Shown: positions 49,428-59,157, counted from the first letter of the stretch. The stretch is 64,000 bases of DNA from Achromobacter pestifer (GCF_013267355.1 NZ_CP053985.1:6820001-6884000); one strand, 5' to 3'. Notes: generated by a model not told the origin, from the letters alone. Program-made: numbers and translations.

Positions 49428-50051
49428 ATGAGCAAACCCGCAGCACATCACCCTCCTCTTGCCGCAGGCTGGCTGTCCAGCGCGCCGCCCATCCTGCCCC
49501 CTGCCCCGCGCCATTGGCTGTTCCGCCCCGGCGCGCTGACCGCCGGCCTGCGCCAGGTCGGCCAGGTGCGCCTGCGCGTGCTGGCCGAGTACGCGGATGG
49601 TGCGCCGCTGGATGAAGCCCGGGCGATGGGCATCGCGCCCGGCACGCCGGTGTGGATCCGCGAAGTGCTGATGTCGGTGAACGGCGTGGACAGCGTGCCC
49701 GCGCGCAGCCTGACGCCGCTGCGCGCGTCCCACGGCGCCTGGCAAGGCATGCGCCGCCTCCTGACGCGCCCGCTGGCCGACATGCTCTACCACGACAGCA
49801 CGGTCGTGCGTACGCCTTTCGCCTGCCGCCGGCTGGCCTCGCCGGTACCGTTCCATGGCACCGCGCTGGGCGTATTGACCCCCACCGCACAGCGCGACCG
49901 CGACGCCGGCCGCATCTGGGCGCGTCGCTCCGTCTTCTGGCGCCAGGGCCAGCCGCTGCTGGTGGCCGAATGCTTCCTGCCGGCATTCTGGGAACTGGTC
50001 GCCGACCAGCCGGTGCCGCCGCTGGTGCCGCACCAGCGCACGCCGCGCTGA
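49428..50051 (+). CDS. ubiC: chorismate-pyruvate lyase
   Basis: First committed enzyme of ubiquinone synthesis, making 4-hydroxybenzoate from chorismate. 207 aa. WLFRPGALTAGLRQ, VWIREVLMSVNG and the C-terminal WARRSVFWRQGQPLLVAECF follow the E. coli UbiC pattern (Arg76, Gly90 and Glu155 region). It is divergent from the hydrolase operon and convergent with the catabolic operon, only 10 bases apart. A CATAAT box lies about 14 bases before the ATG. Confidence 0.88.
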   Translation: MSKPAAHHPPLAAGWLSSAPPILPPAPRHWLFRPGALTAGLRQVGQVRLRVLAEYADGAPLDEARAMGIAPGTPVWIREVLMSVNGVDSVPARSLTPLRASHGAWQGMRRLLTRPLADMLYHDSTVVRTPFACRRLASPVPFHGTALGVLTPTAQRDRDAGRIWARRSVFWRQGQPLLVAECFLPAFWELVADQPVPPLVPHQRTPR

Positions 50052-50061
50052 AGCGCCGGCC

Positions 50062-50925
50062 TCAGCCTTCGTAGCGGCGTCCGCGCTCCAACAGCTCGGG
50101 CGTGCCGATGACGGCGTTCAGGCCGTCGAAGTCCAGCATGCCCTCGCGCCACGGCGCGGTGGTGCCATGCGCGCGCAGGCTGCCGTAGTAGCCTTGCAAG
50201 GTATGAGCCACGGCGCGCGCCGTGCCGCCCGGGAAAATGACGATGCGGAATCCCAGCGCGGTCAGCGCATCGGCGCTTTGCACCGGGGTCTTACCCCCTT
50301 CGACCATGTTCGCCAGCAGCGGCACGCGCTGCGCAAAACGGCTGCAAGCCGCCTGCATCTGCTCGGGCGTGCGCAGGGCTTCGATGAACAGCGCGTCCGC
50401 ACCCGCTTCCAGATACGACTCGGCGCGGTCCAGCGCGGCGTCCAGGCCTTCCACCGCCAGGGCGTCGGTGCGCGCCAGGATCAAGGTCGACGCATGAACG
50501 CGCGCATCCACTGCCGCCCGCAGCTTGCCGCCCATCTCCGCGGCCGGAATCACGGTCTTGCCGTCCAGGTGGCCGCAGCGCTTGGGAAAGGTCTGGTCCT
50601 CCAGCTGGATCATGGCCGCGCCCGCGCGCTCCAGGCCGCGCACCGTGCGCTGCGTGTTCAAGGCATTGCCGAAGCCGGTGTCGGCGTCCACGATGACGGG
50701 CGTGGCCACCCGCTCGGTGATGCGGGCCAGCGTGTCCTCGACTTCGCTATAGGTGGTGAGGCCGATGTCCGAACGCCCCAGCCGCGTGTACGCGATGGAT
50801 GCGCCCGACAGGTAGAGCGCGCCGAACCCCGCCTGTTCGGCGATCAGGGCGGACAAGGCGTCATAGACGCCCGGAGCCAACACGGCGCCGCCGGCCAGCT
50901 GTGCTTGCAGATTCTGTTTTTGCAT
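50062..50925 (-). CDS. isocitrate lyase/PEP mutase-family C-C lyase
   Basis: 287 aa from the ATG at 50925 (MQKQNLQAQLAGGAVLAPGV). The metal-binding VDADTGFGN (79-87) and the lyase loop PKRCGH (114-119) are intact; the KRCGH cysteine is the catalytic base in methylisocitrate, isocitrate and dimethylmalate lyases, so this is probably a real 2-hydroxyacid retro-aldol lyase rather than a phosphonomutase. Last gene of the operon, 13 bases after the flavoprotein gene. Confidence 0.9.
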   Translation of the reverse strand: MQKQNLQAQLAGGAVLAPGVYDALSALIAEQAGFGALYLSGASIAYTRLGRSDIGLTTYSEVEDTLARITERVATPVIVDADTGFGNALNTQRTVRGLERAGAAMIQLEDQTFPKRCGHLDGKTVIPAAEMGGKLRAAVDARVHASTLILARTDALAVEGLDAALDRAESYLEAGADALFIEALRTPEQMQAACSRFAQRVPLLANMVEGGKTPVQSADALTALGFRIVIFPGGTARAVAHTLQGYYGSLRAHGTTAPWREGMLDFDGLNAVIGTPELLERGRRYEG

Positions 50926-50938
50926 GGTCTGGAAAATC

Positions 50939-52336
50939 CTAGGAAAGCTCGCGGCCCAGCAACGATGCGGCGGTCGCCGCGGCGATATGGCCGCCCGCCA
51001 CCGCGCTGAGCAGGCCATTGCCCGACAGGTAGCCGGACACGTCGTTGCCCGACACGCCGCGTGCCGCGCCGCCGGCGGCCAGCAGATTGGGCAAGGCATG
51101 GCCCGCCTGGTCCAGTACGCGGCAGTGCGCGTCGATGTCCAGGCCGCCTTGCGTATGGAACAGCGCGCCCGTCACCTTGATGGCGTGGTATGGCGCTTGC
51201 AGCGCGCGCTCGAAGCGCCGGCCGTGCACATCGGCGGCGTCGGGGGCCACGCCCGCGAGCGTCCCGCGCAGCGTCGCTTCGTCGCAACCGATCAGGGCCG
51301 CCAGCGCCGCGACGTCCACGCAGGTCTTCAGCGCCTGGCCCGCTTCCGCCTGGACGAAGTCCGGGAAGCCGCGCGCCAGCGCCAGCGTGCGGTCGTCGAA
51401 TACGTTCCAGGCAAGGGCGCCGGGTTGCGCCAGCACATGGACCGCGGCCTCGGAGTAACCGTGGGTCTCGTCGTGAAAGCGCCGCCCCGCCCCGTTGATC
51501 TGCACACCGCCGTCCATCATCACGGCCCAGGAAATCAGCGCGCCCTGGGCCGCGGCCCAGGAACCGTGGCCCTGATAGCCGCCCAGGTCGGCCAGATGCG
51601 CGCCCAGCTGAGCGCCCCATTCGATCGCGCTGCCGTCATTGCCGACATGGCCGCCGTAGACGGCCCCGCGCATGGCCGGCAAATACTCGCCCACCATCGC
51701 CGCATTGCCGCCAAAGCCGTTGCAGGCCAGGATCAGCACGTCGCAGCCGATCACGTCGATGGAGCCATCCGGCCGCTCGCAGCCCACCGCCGTAATGCGG
51801 CCGGCTTCGTCCGTCCAGATCTGCCGCGCCAGGGCGCGGGTCAGCAAGTAGGCGCCGGCCCCCGTGGCGGCGCGCTCCAGCGCGGCAACCAGGGCAGCGC
51901 CGGTGCGCTCGGGCAAGGTGTGCATGCGGCGGGCGGTATGGCCCGGGTACAGAAAGCCGTCCAGCACCTGGAAATCCAGTCCGTGACGCGCCAGATTGTC
52001 CACGGCGGCCGCGGCCGCCCCGGTGTAGGCGGCCACCAGCCGTGGCGCGGCCGTGCCGCCAGCCTTGGCCTGGATGTCGGCGGCAAAGCGCTGCGCGTCG
52101 TCCTCGATGCCGGCGGCCCGCTGCGCCGCCGAGCCCGCCGCCGGAATGAAGCCGGACGACAACGCGGTGGAGCCGCTGGGCGCCGCATCGCGCTCGATCA
52201 GCACGGTTTCGATGCCAGCCTCGGCCAGGCGCAGCGCGGCGGTCAGGCCGCAAGCGCCGGCGCCGATGATGGCCACCGGCACATGCATCGCGTCCGCGCC
52301 GGGCGCAGCGCCCCGCAGGACCTGCGGCGCACTCAC
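50939..52336 (-). CDS. FAD-dependent dehydrogenase, fumarate reductase/tricarballylate dehydrogenase-like
   Basis: About 465 aa. The FAD motif VAIIGAGACGLTAALRLAEAG opens the protein; GLDIDAHCRVLDQAG and LLAAGGAARGVSGNDVSGYL close the FAD domain as in fumarate reductase-type flavoproteins that add or remove a C=C bond next to a carbonyl. The start is probably the GTG at 52336, which overlaps the stop of the previous gene (GTGA); the ATG at 52288 is the alternative. Confidence 0.88.
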   Translation of the reverse strand: MSAPQVLRGAAPGADAMHVPVAIIGAGACGLTAALRLAEAGIETVLIERDAAPSGSTALSSGFIPAAGSAAQRAAGIEDDAQRFAADIQAKAGGTAAPRLVAAYTGAAAAAVDNLARHGLDFQVLDGFLYPGHTARRMHTLPERTGAALVAALERAATGAGAYLLTRALARQIWTDEAGRITAVGCERPDGSIDVIGCDVLILACNGFGGNAAMVGEYLPAMRGAVYGGHVGNDGSAIEWGAQLGAHLADLGGYQGHGSWAAAQGALISWAVMMDGGVQINGAGRRFHDETHGYSEAAVHVLAQPGALAWNVFDDRTLALARGFPDFVQAEAGQALKTCVDVAALAALIGCDEATLRGTLAGVAPDAADVHGRRFERALQAPYHAIKVTGALFHTQGGLDIDAHCRVLDQAGHALPNLLAAGGAARGVSGNDVSGYLSGNGLLSAVAGGHIAAATAASLLGRELS

Positions 52337-52941
52337 GAGGCCAGCCTGTCCAGGAAATCCTGGCAGGACAGCACATCGGCCACGGTGCGCAGGTCCGCCA
52401 GCGCGGCATCGTGCATGGCCGGCGTGGGCGCGGCGCAGCCGTCGGCCAGCACCGCCACGTGATAATCCCGCATGTGGGCGTCGCGCGCCGTGCTGGCCAC
52501 GCCGCCGTTGGTGACGATGCCGGCGATCACCACGTTGGAAATGCCCGCGCGCCGCAGCACCCAGTCCAGTTGGGTATTGAAGAAGGCGGAGTACGCCACC
52601 TTCCACACCGACACGTCCACCAGTCCGTCCAGCTCGGCCACATTGGCCTGCCCCTTGGAGCCGGCGACGAAATCACCCTTGCGCAGGAACGGGCGCAACT
52701 GCCGCAGATGCGGCGAAATCATGGGTTCGCCATGGGCGTCCGGCCACAGCGTGAACTGGCTGGCCGCCACGAAGCCGCCTCGCTCCTTGAGCTTGCGGGC
52801 CACGGGCGCCACGCGGGCGGGCAAGGCGCGCGCCTGCGGGCTGACCGCGCCGCCGCGGTCGTAGGCGCCGCCTGGCGCCAGGAAGTCGTTCTGCAGGTCG
52901 ATGATGACCAGCGCGGTGCTGCGGGGATCGAAGGCAGACAT
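52333..52941 (-). CDS. isochorismatase-fold hydrolase lacking the catalytic cysteine
   Basis: 202 aa from the ATG at 52941 (MSAFDPRSTALVIIDLQNDF). Asp15 and Lys114 of the family triad are present. The nucleophile motif, usually of the form TNxCVxxTxRDA, reads TNGGVASTARDA with Gly147 in place of Cys. Cysteine-less relatives such as PhzD and EntB (isochorismatases) hydrolyse vinyl ethers instead of amides. It lies between the hydantoinase-like subunit and the flavoprotein. Confidence 0.9.
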   Translation of the reverse strand: MSAFDPRSTALVIIDLQNDFLAPGGAYDRGGAVSPQARALPARVAPVARKLKERGGFVAASQFTLWPDAHGEPMISPHLRQLRPFLRKGDFVAGSKGQANVAELDGLVDVSVWKVAYSAFFNTQLDWVLRRAGISNVVIAGIVTNGGVASTARDAHMRDYHVAVLADGCAAPTPAMHDAALADLRTVADVLSCQDFLDRLAS

Positions 52942-52952
52942 GGGCGCGGCTC

Positions 52953-55001
52953 CTAGGAAGCTTGGCGGGCGATCAGCAGATTGCCCAGGGAATCGACCTG
53001 GCCGCCAAAGCCCGGTTCGATCCAGATCGTGGTGTCCGGCTGCTCCAGGATGGCGGGGCCCGCCACCTCTGCGCCCACCGGCAGGTCCAGCCGCGCATGG
53101 CGCACGGCGTCGTGCCATTGCCCGCCGTGGAAAACGGCTTGCGTGCCCAGCGCATCCGGCATCTCGGTGCTGGTCGGCGCCAACAGCGCCAGGTCGAACT
53201 TGGGCCGCTGGCCGATGCGCGCATAGCGCAGGTTCAGGATGCGCACGGCAATGCCTTCCAGGCTGCGGCCGAAGGCGGCGCGATAGGCACGGTCGAACGC
53301 GGCGCCGATGCCCGCGAGGTTCAGTTCGGCGCGGCTGACTTCGACCCGCACGGTATGGCTCTGGCCGACATACAGCATGTCCAGCTCGATGCTCTCGCGT
53401 ATGCCCTCGAAGCCCACGCCGGCGGAATCCAGCCGATCCTGGCAAGCCAGCGCCAGGCCGTCGATACGGGCCAGCAAGTCGTCGGCGTCCAGGGCGGCCA
53501 GCGCCACGTTCAGGGTCTGCACGCCGTCATGCCGCATGTCGGCCATGACGCAGCCCAGGGCCGAGGTCACGCCGGGATAGCGCGGCACGATGCCGCGAAC
53601 GGCGTCCACCTCGTTCATCATGGCGCAAACGTGCAGCGCGCCGCCGCCGCCAAACGGCATGTAGGCGAACTTGCGCGGATCGTGGCCGCGCTCAATGGAA
53701 ACGACGCGGATCGCGCCCGCCATCTTGGCGTTGGCCACGGTCAGGATGGCCTCGGCCGCGGCGTACACGTCCAGGCCCAGCGGCTTGGCCACGTGTTCTT
53801 CGATGGCGGCGCGCGCCAGCGCCACGTCCATGCTGGCGAGCAGGCCGCCACCCAGCGGCCGCTCGGCCGCGATGCGGCCCAGCAGCACATTGGCGTCGGT
53901 CACGGTGGGACGGGTATTGCCGCGGCCATAGCAGGCCGGACCCGGCACGCTGCCGGCGGATTCGGGGCCCACCTGCAGCAGGCCGCCCGCGTCCACGCTG
54001 GCGATCGAGCCGCCGCCCGCGCCTATGGTTTCGATCTGGATCATGGGCGCGCGCACCACCATGCCGAAGTCGATGGCGGTCTGCGCCGACAGCGAAGCCT
54101 CGCCGCCCGCCACCAACGACACGTCGAACGAGGTGCCGCCCATGTCACCGCTGACCACGTTGGGAAAGCCCGCGGCGCGCGCGATGGCGGCGCAGGCGAT
54201 GACGCCCGCGGCCGGGCCCGACAGCGCGGTGCGCACCGGCACGTCGCAGGCCGTCTGGCGCGACATCACGCCGCCGTTGCTCTGCACCACCAGCAGTTCG
54301 CCGCCGAAGCCATTGTCCTTGAGGTCCGATTCCAGCCGCGTCAGATAGCCGCCGACCACCGGCTGCAGCGAGGCGTTGAGCACGGCCGTGGAGCAGCGCT
54401 CGAATTCGCGGATCTCAGGCAGCACCTCGGTGGCGGCGGTGACATTGCCATTGGGCCACAGCGCGCGCACGCAGGCCGCGGCCTGCGCCTCGTTGGCCGG
54501 GTTGGCATAGGCATTGACGAAGAACAGGCAGACCGCCTCGCAGCCCTGCTCCAGCAGTTGCCGGGCGGCGGCCTCGACCTGCGCCAGGTTCACCGGCGTA
54601 TGCACGGTGCCGTCCGCCAGCACGCGCTCCTCGACTTCCAGGCGCAGGTCGCGCGGGACCACGGGCTCGTAATTGCCGCGCAGGCCCCAGGTCTGGGGCC
54701 GGTCGCGCCGGCGCATTTCCAGCACGTCGCGAAAGCCCGCGGTGGTGATGATGCCGGTGCGCGCCACCTTGCGCTCCAGCAGCGCGTTGGTGCCTACCGT
54801 GGTGCCGTGCACGATGGTGGCGATGGCGCCAGCGCCGTCGGCCACGCGGGCGATGCCGTTCATGAAGCCGCGCGCTTCCTCGCCGCGGGTGGAAGGCACC
54901 TTCACCACGCGGGCGCTGCCGCCCGCCTCGTCCAGCACGAATATGTCGGTGAACGTGCCGCCCACGTCCACGCCTACGACCAAACCTTGTGCCGCGCTCA
55001 T
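52953..55001 (-). CDS. hyuA: hydantoinase/oxoprolinase subunit A (HyuA type)
   Basis: 682 aa. N-terminal ASKHA ATPase motifs are GVDVGGTFTDIFVLDEA and TIVHGTTVGTNALLERK; then SGPAAGVIACAAIARAAG and SGDMGGTSFDVSLV. This is the ATP-binding subunit of ATP-dependent cyclic amide hydrolases (5-oxoprolinase, N-methylhydantoinase) or of related carboxylases such as acetone carboxylase. It overlaps hyuB by 4 bases. Confidence 0.93.
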   Translation of the reverse strand: MSAAQGLVVGVDVGGTFTDIFVLDEAGGSARVVKVPSTRGEEARGFMNGIARVADGAGAIATIVHGTTVGTNALLERKVARTGIITTAGFRDVLEMRRRDRPQTWGLRGNYEPVVPRDLRLEVEERVLADGTVHTPVNLAQVEAAARQLLEQGCEAVCLFFVNAYANPANEAQAAACVRALWPNGNVTAATEVLPEIREFERCSTAVLNASLQPVVGGYLTRLESDLKDNGFGGELLVVQSNGGVMSRQTACDVPVRTALSGPAAGVIACAAIARAAGFPNVVSGDMGGTSFDVSLVAGGEASLSAQTAIDFGMVVRAPMIQIETIGAGGGSIASVDAGGLLQVGPESAGSVPGPACYGRGNTRPTVTDANVLLGRIAAERPLGGGLLASMDVALARAAIEEHVAKPLGLDVYAAAEAILTVANAKMAGAIRVVSIERGHDPRKFAYMPFGGGGALHVCAMMNEVDAVRGIVPRYPGVTSALGCVMADMRHDGVQTLNVALAALDADDLLARIDGLALACQDRLDSAGVGFEGIRESIELDMLYVGQSHTVRVEVSRAELNLAGIGAAFDRAYRAAFGRSLEGIAVRILNLRYARIGQRPKFDLALLAPTSTEMPDALGTQAVFHGGQWHDAVRHARLDLPVGAEVAGPAILEQPDTTIWIEPGFGGQVDSLGNLLIARQAS

Positions 55002-56668
55002 GCCGACTGCTCCTTCAGATTTTCACTTACGTAACCCATCTTGCGGTCGTGCTCACGCGCCGCCTGCGCACGCGCGGCGGGCTCGCCATAGCCGCCACCG
55101 CCGGGCGTTTCCAGGCGCACCCGGTCGCCGCGCTTGAGCTGGATGCCCAGCATCTTCGAACGCATGGGCGGGGTCTGCCAGCCGCCGTCCTGCTGATAGC
55201 GGAAGACGTTCAGCGCCGCTTCCCGCCCGCCGGCAATGCCCTTGGGCGCGCTCTTGCCGCGTTCGCCGAAGATGAAGGCCTCGGCGCTGTCCTCCAGCAA
55301 TTCGATCTCATAGATGGCGCCCAGGCCGCCGCGGTGCTCCCCGTCGCCCGCCGAATCGGGGCGCAGCGCCCATTGCGTGAAGCGCACGGGATAGGCCGCC
55401 TCCAGGATTTCCAGCGGCGGAATCGTCGCGGTGGAGATGGGCGCGTTGCCGTGGCTGAGCCCGTCGCCGTCCGAATGGCCGCCGTGGCCGCCGCCGAAGA
55501 AGCTGAACATCACCCAGCGCTGGCCGCGCCGGGCGGGATCGCTGCGGTAGCCGGCGATCGACAAGGCATTGATGGTGCCGTAGGCCTGCGCCAGCGCGCG
55601 CGCCGGCTCGGCCTGGGCCATGGCGCAGAAAATCACGTCGATCATGCGCAGAATGGTTTCGGTATAGCCGCCGACAGGTCGCGGACGGTCCGCCGAGATC
55701 ACCAGGCCGTCCGGCAGCGCCACGTCCACCGCGTCCAGCACGCCGGCGTTGGCCGGCACGTCCGGGAACAGGTGTTTCAAGGCCACGTAGCAGGCCGCGA
55801 TCGCCGTGGCCCGCGAGATATTCACCGGACCGGCGCAGGCAGGCGACGTACCGGTGAAGTCCAGCGTCAGGCGCTCGCCCTGGACCTTAAGCTTGAGCGC
55901 GATGCGTAGCGGCTGGTCGCGCACGCCGTCGTTGTCCAGCATGTCCTCGAAGGCGTATTCGCCGTCGGGCAGGCGCGCGATGTGGTCGCGCATCAGGCGC
56001 CGCGCCCGTTCGCGCAGCGTGTCCAGCGATTCCAGCACGGTGGCGTCGCCGTACTCGTCGAGCAGGCCGTCCAGCCGGCCCGCGCCCAATTCCAGCGCCG
56101 CCAACTGCCCGTTGAGGTCGCCCCAGAGGCTGTCGGGCAAGCGGGTATTGGCCTGCAGGATGGCCAGCACGTCCAGGTCCAGCACACCTGCGCGCACGAT
56201 GCGCACGGGCGGAATCTGCACCGCTTCCTGCCAGCACTCGGTGGCGGCGGGGTTGTAGTTGCCCGGCACCGCGCCGCCCACGTCGTGCCAGTGGGCCGCC
56301 GACGCCAGGAAGCAGAACAGCTTGCCGCCGCGGAACACCGGACGCACCAGCTTGAAGTCGTTGGCGTGGGTGCCGCCTTCGTAGGGATCGTTGAACAGCC
56401 AGACGTCGCCGTCCACCATGCCGCCGCGACTGGCGGCCGCCTTGGCCGCGGCCTTGACGGCGAAGGCCATGGCGCCCACGAATACGGGCAGGCCGGACTT
56501 GCCCTGCACCAGCGTGGCGCCGGTGGCCGCGTCGTACATGCCGTGGCAGGCGTCGTGGGCCTCGGCGATGATGGGATTGAACGCGCTGCGGTACAGCGTG
56601 GCGTCCATCTCGTCGGCGATCTGTTCCAGGCGGCCCTTCAGGACCGCGAGTGTGACGGGATCAAGCAT
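54998..56668 (-). CDS. hyuB: hydantoinase/oxoprolinase subunit B (HyuB type)
   Basis: 556 aa, starting MLDPVTLAVLKGRLEQIADE, with DGDVWLFNDPYEGGTHANDF (metal-site region of the family) and NISRATAIAACYVALKHL. It is the second subunit of the ATP-dependent hydantoinase-type enzyme with the next gene. It lies 10 bases after the small aconitase-like subunit. The natural substrate is unknown. Confidence 0.93.
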   Translation of the reverse strand: MLDPVTLAVLKGRLEQIADEMDATLYRSAFNPIIAEAHDACHGMYDAATGATLVQGKSGLPVFVGAMAFAVKAAAKAAASRGGMVDGDVWLFNDPYEGGTHANDFKLVRPVFRGGKLFCFLASAAHWHDVGGAVPGNYNPAATECWQEAVQIPPVRIVRAGVLDLDVLAILQANTRLPDSLWGDLNGQLAALELGAGRLDGLLDEYGDATVLESLDTLRERARRLMRDHIARLPDGEYAFEDMLDNDGVRDQPLRIALKLKVQGERLTLDFTGTSPACAGPVNISRATAIAACYVALKHLFPDVPANAGVLDAVDVALPDGLVISADRPRPVGGYTETILRMIDVIFCAMAQAEPARALAQAYGTINALSIAGYRSDPARRGQRWVMFSFFGGGHGGHSDGDGLSHGNAPISTATIPPLEILEAAYPVRFTQWALRPDSAGDGEHRGGLGAIYEIELLEDSAEAFIFGERGKSAPKGIAGGREAALNVFRYQQDGGWQTPPMRSKMLGIQLKRGDRVRLETPGGGGYGEPAARAQAAREHDRKMGYVSENLKEQSA

Positions 56669-56678
56669 GATGTGGTTC

Positions 56679-57179
56679 CTAATGAGTCTTGCGCTGTTTC
56701 AGCAGATTCAGCAGTCCGCCGGCCTGCACCATTTCCAGCAGAAAGGCGGGCACGGTGTCGCAATGCAGTTCAATGGGGTCGCCTGCGGCGCGGCGGATGC
56801 GTCCCGCGCCTGGGTCCAGGGCAATGAGTTCGCCCTCTTCCAGGGTTTCGGCCTGTCCGCAAGTCAGCAGCAGCAGGCCTACGTTGAAGGCGTTGCGGAA
56901 ATACAGGCCGTTGAAGGATGGCGCGACCACCGCGGCGATGCCCAGGCGCACCAGCGCCGCGGCGGCCTGCTCGCGCGAGGAGCCGATGCCGAAGTTGGGG
57001 CCCGCCACCAGCACGTCGCCTGGCCGCGCTTGCGCGGCGAACTCGGGCCGCACCCGTTGCAGGCAATGGCGCGCGATCTCGTCGATGCCGAATTTCATGT
57101 AGGCGCCTGGCGCCAGCGCATCGGTGTCGATATCCGCGCCCACGCGCCAGACGCGATGCGTCACGGACTGCTCGGTCAT
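56679..57179 (-). CDS. aconitase-family small subunit (LeuD/swivel type)
   Basis: 166 aa from the ATG at 57179 (MTEQSVTHRVWRVGADIDTD). Swivel-domain motifs are ADIDTDALAPGAYM, GPNFGIGSSREQAAAAL and NGLYFRNAFNVGL. Together with the next-upstream gene it forms a two-part hydro-lyase of the LeuCD / homoaconitase / dimethylmaleate hydratase group. It overlaps the large subunit by 4 bases. Confidence 0.92.
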   Translation of the reverse strand: MTEQSVTHRVWRVGADIDTDALAPGAYMKFGIDEIARHCLQRVRPEFAAQARPGDVLVAGPNFGIGSSREQAAAALVRLGIAAVVAPSFNGLYFRNAFNVGLLLLTCGQAETLEEGELIALDPGAGRIRRAAGDPIELHCDTVPAFLLEMVQAGGLLNLLKQRKTH

Positions 57180-58444
57180 GCCATGAACTCCCTGGGGTCG
57201 GCGATGCGGCCGGCGACGGCAGAGGCCGCCACCGTGTAGGGCGAGGCCAGGTAGACCTGGGCGGTTTCCGAGCCCATGCGCCCCTTGAAATTGCGCGCCG
57301 TGGTGGAGATGACGCTGGCGTCGTCGGGGATGGACCCGCCGTAGCCCGCGCAGGCGCCGCAGGACGTGGCCAGCACCTGCGCGCCGGCATCGCGCAGCAC
57401 TTGCATGACCCCTTCCTGTTCGGCCTGGCGCTGGTCCTTCTGGCTGGCCGGCGCCACCATCAAACGCATGCCGGCGGCCAGTCGGCGGCCGCGCAGCACA
57501 CTGGCGGCTGCGCGCAGGTCCTCCAGCTTGGCGCCGGTGCAGGCGCCGATGTAGGCCACCTGCACCGGCACGTCGGCGTACTGATCCACATCGCGCGCAT
57601 TGGCCGGGCTGTGCGGCGCGGCAACCTGGGGTGCCAGCGCCGCGGCGTCGAAATCGTGCCATTCGGCCTGCGCGCCCTCGTCGCTGCGCCAGCGCGCCAA
57701 GTCGATATCGTCCGTGATGCCCGCCTCCCGCAGATAGGCGACGGTGGTTTCATCGGGCGCGATCAGGCCCACCTGCGAGCCCAGCTCGGCGCTCATGTTG
57801 GACAGGGTCATGCGCTCCTGCATCGACAAGGCGCGCACCGCTTCGCCACAGAACTCCACCGCCTGATAACGGCCGCCGTTCATGCCGTAGCGTCCTATCA
57901 TGCGCAGCATCATGTCCTTGGCGGTCACGCCTGCCGGCAGACGGCCGTTCCAGCGCATCATCAGGGTCTGGGGCACTTTCACCCAGATCTTCCCGGTGAC
58001 CGCCACGCCCAGCATTTCAGTGCTGCCGATGCCGAACATATAGGCGCCGAAAGCGCCGCCCGTGGGCGAGTGCGAATCCCCTCCCACGCAGAACATGCCC
58101 GGGCGGATATGACCGTGCTGCGGCACCACCACATGGCAGATGCCGAGCGAGTCGTAGACGTTGGGCAATTGCTGTTCGGCCGCCCAATCGCGCGCAATGC
58201 GCACGATGCGGCGCGACTCATCGTCGGATTCAGGCACATAGTGGTCGATGACCAGCACCACTTTTGACGGATCCCACAGCGCGGCGCCCAGTTCCTGCAG
58301 CATCGGCTGCAAGCGGCGCGGACCGCTGGAATCGTGGAACATCGCCAGGTCGACGTCACAGGTGACGATTTCGCCCTCGGCCACGCAAGCGCGGCCGCAA
58401 GCCGCCGCGATCAGCTTCTGGGCCAGCGTTTGAGTCTCGGCCAT
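57176..58444 (-). CDS. aconitase-family large subunit (LeuC-like, [4Fe-4S])
   Basis: 422 aa. Cluster ligands are in VGGDSHSPTGGAFGAYMFG (substrate loop), IGACTGAK and SCGACAGYGG, so the three conserved cysteines around IGACTG and SCGAC are present. The length fits the archaeal-type LeuC/homoaconitase/dimethylmaleate hydratase branch. Hydrates or dehydrates a 2-hydroxy-dicarboxylate; the specific substrate is not evident. Confidence 0.92.
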   Translation of the reverse strand: MAETQTLAQKLIAAACGRACVAEGEIVTCDVDLAMFHDSSGPRRLQPMLQELGAALWDPSKVVLVIDHYVPESDDESRRIVRIARDWAAEQQLPNVYDSLGICHVVVPQHGHIRPGMFCVGGDSHSPTGGAFGAYMFGIGSTEMLGVAVTGKIWVKVPQTLMMRWNGRLPAGVTAKDMMLRMIGRYGMNGGRYQAVEFCGEAVRALSMQERMTLSNMSAELGSQVGLIAPDETTVAYLREAGITDDIDLARWRSDEGAQAEWHDFDAAALAPQVAAPHSPANARDVDQYADVPVQVAYIGACTGAKLEDLRAAASVLRGRRLAAGMRLMVAPASQKDQRQAEQEGVMQVLRDAGAQVLATSCGACAGYGGSIPDDASVISTTARNFKGRMGSETAQVYLASPYTVAASAVAGRIADPREFMA

Positions 58445-58446
58445 GG

Positions 58447-59157
58447 CTACATCCCGAGATAGGCCCGGCGCACGTCGTCGCTGGCCAGCAGTTCCGGACA
58501 GGCGCCGCTATAGCGCACCGTCCCGTTTTCCAGCACGTAGGCGCGCTGTCCCGTTTCCAGCGACTGGCCCACGTTCTGCTCCACCAGCAGGATCGCCAGC
58601 CCCTCGCCATGCAGGCGCCCGATCAGGCCGAACAGCTCTTCGACCATCAGCGGCGACAGGCCCAGCGAGGGCTCGTCCAGGATCAGGAGGCGCGGCTCGG
58701 CCATCAGGCCGCGGCCGATGGCCAGCATCTGCTGTTCGCCGCCGGACATGGTGCCGGCCAGCTGCGCCAGGCGTTCGCGCAGGCGCGGGAAGATATGCAG
58801 CACTTTTTCCAGATTGGCGGCGCGACGCTCGCGCGCCCTCGTGAAGGAGCCCAGCTCCAGATTTTCGCGCACGCTCAGGTTGGGAAACACGCGCCGGCCT
58901 TCCGGCACCTGGATCAGCCCGGCCTTGACCACGTCGCGATAGTGGCGGCCGGTCAGGTCCTGCCCTTCGAAGCGCACCGTGCCACCCCAGGGCCGGCACA
59001 GGCCGCAGACCGTATTGTTCAGCGTGGACTTGCCGGCGCCGTTGCTGCCCAGCAGCACCACGATCTCGCCCGGGTCCACCCGCAGGTCGACGCCGCGCAG
59101 CACTTCCATGCGGCCGTAACCGGCGCGCAGTCCCTGGACTTCCAGCAGCGCGCTCAT
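58447..59157 (-). CDS. ABC transporter ATPase, LivF type
   Basis: 236 aa. Walker A LLGSNGAGKST, signature MSGGEQQMLAIGRGLM, Walker B LLILDEPSLGL. Second ATPase of the catabolic operon's importer. It overlaps the LivG gene by 4 bases and is followed 2 bases later by the aconitase-like gene, so uptake and metabolism are tightly linked. Confidence 0.94.
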   Translation of the reverse strand: MSALLEVQGLRAGYGRMEVLRGVDLRVDPGEIVVLLGSNGAGKSTLNNTVCGLCRPWGGTVRFEGQDLTGRHYRDVVKAGLIQVPEGRRVFPNLSVRENLELGSFTRARERRAANLEKVLHIFPRLRERLAQLAGTMSGGEQQMLAIGRGLMAEPRLLILDEPSLGLSPLMVEELFGLIGRLHGEGLAILLVEQNVGQSLETGQRAYVLENGTVRYSGACPELLASDDVRRAYLGM

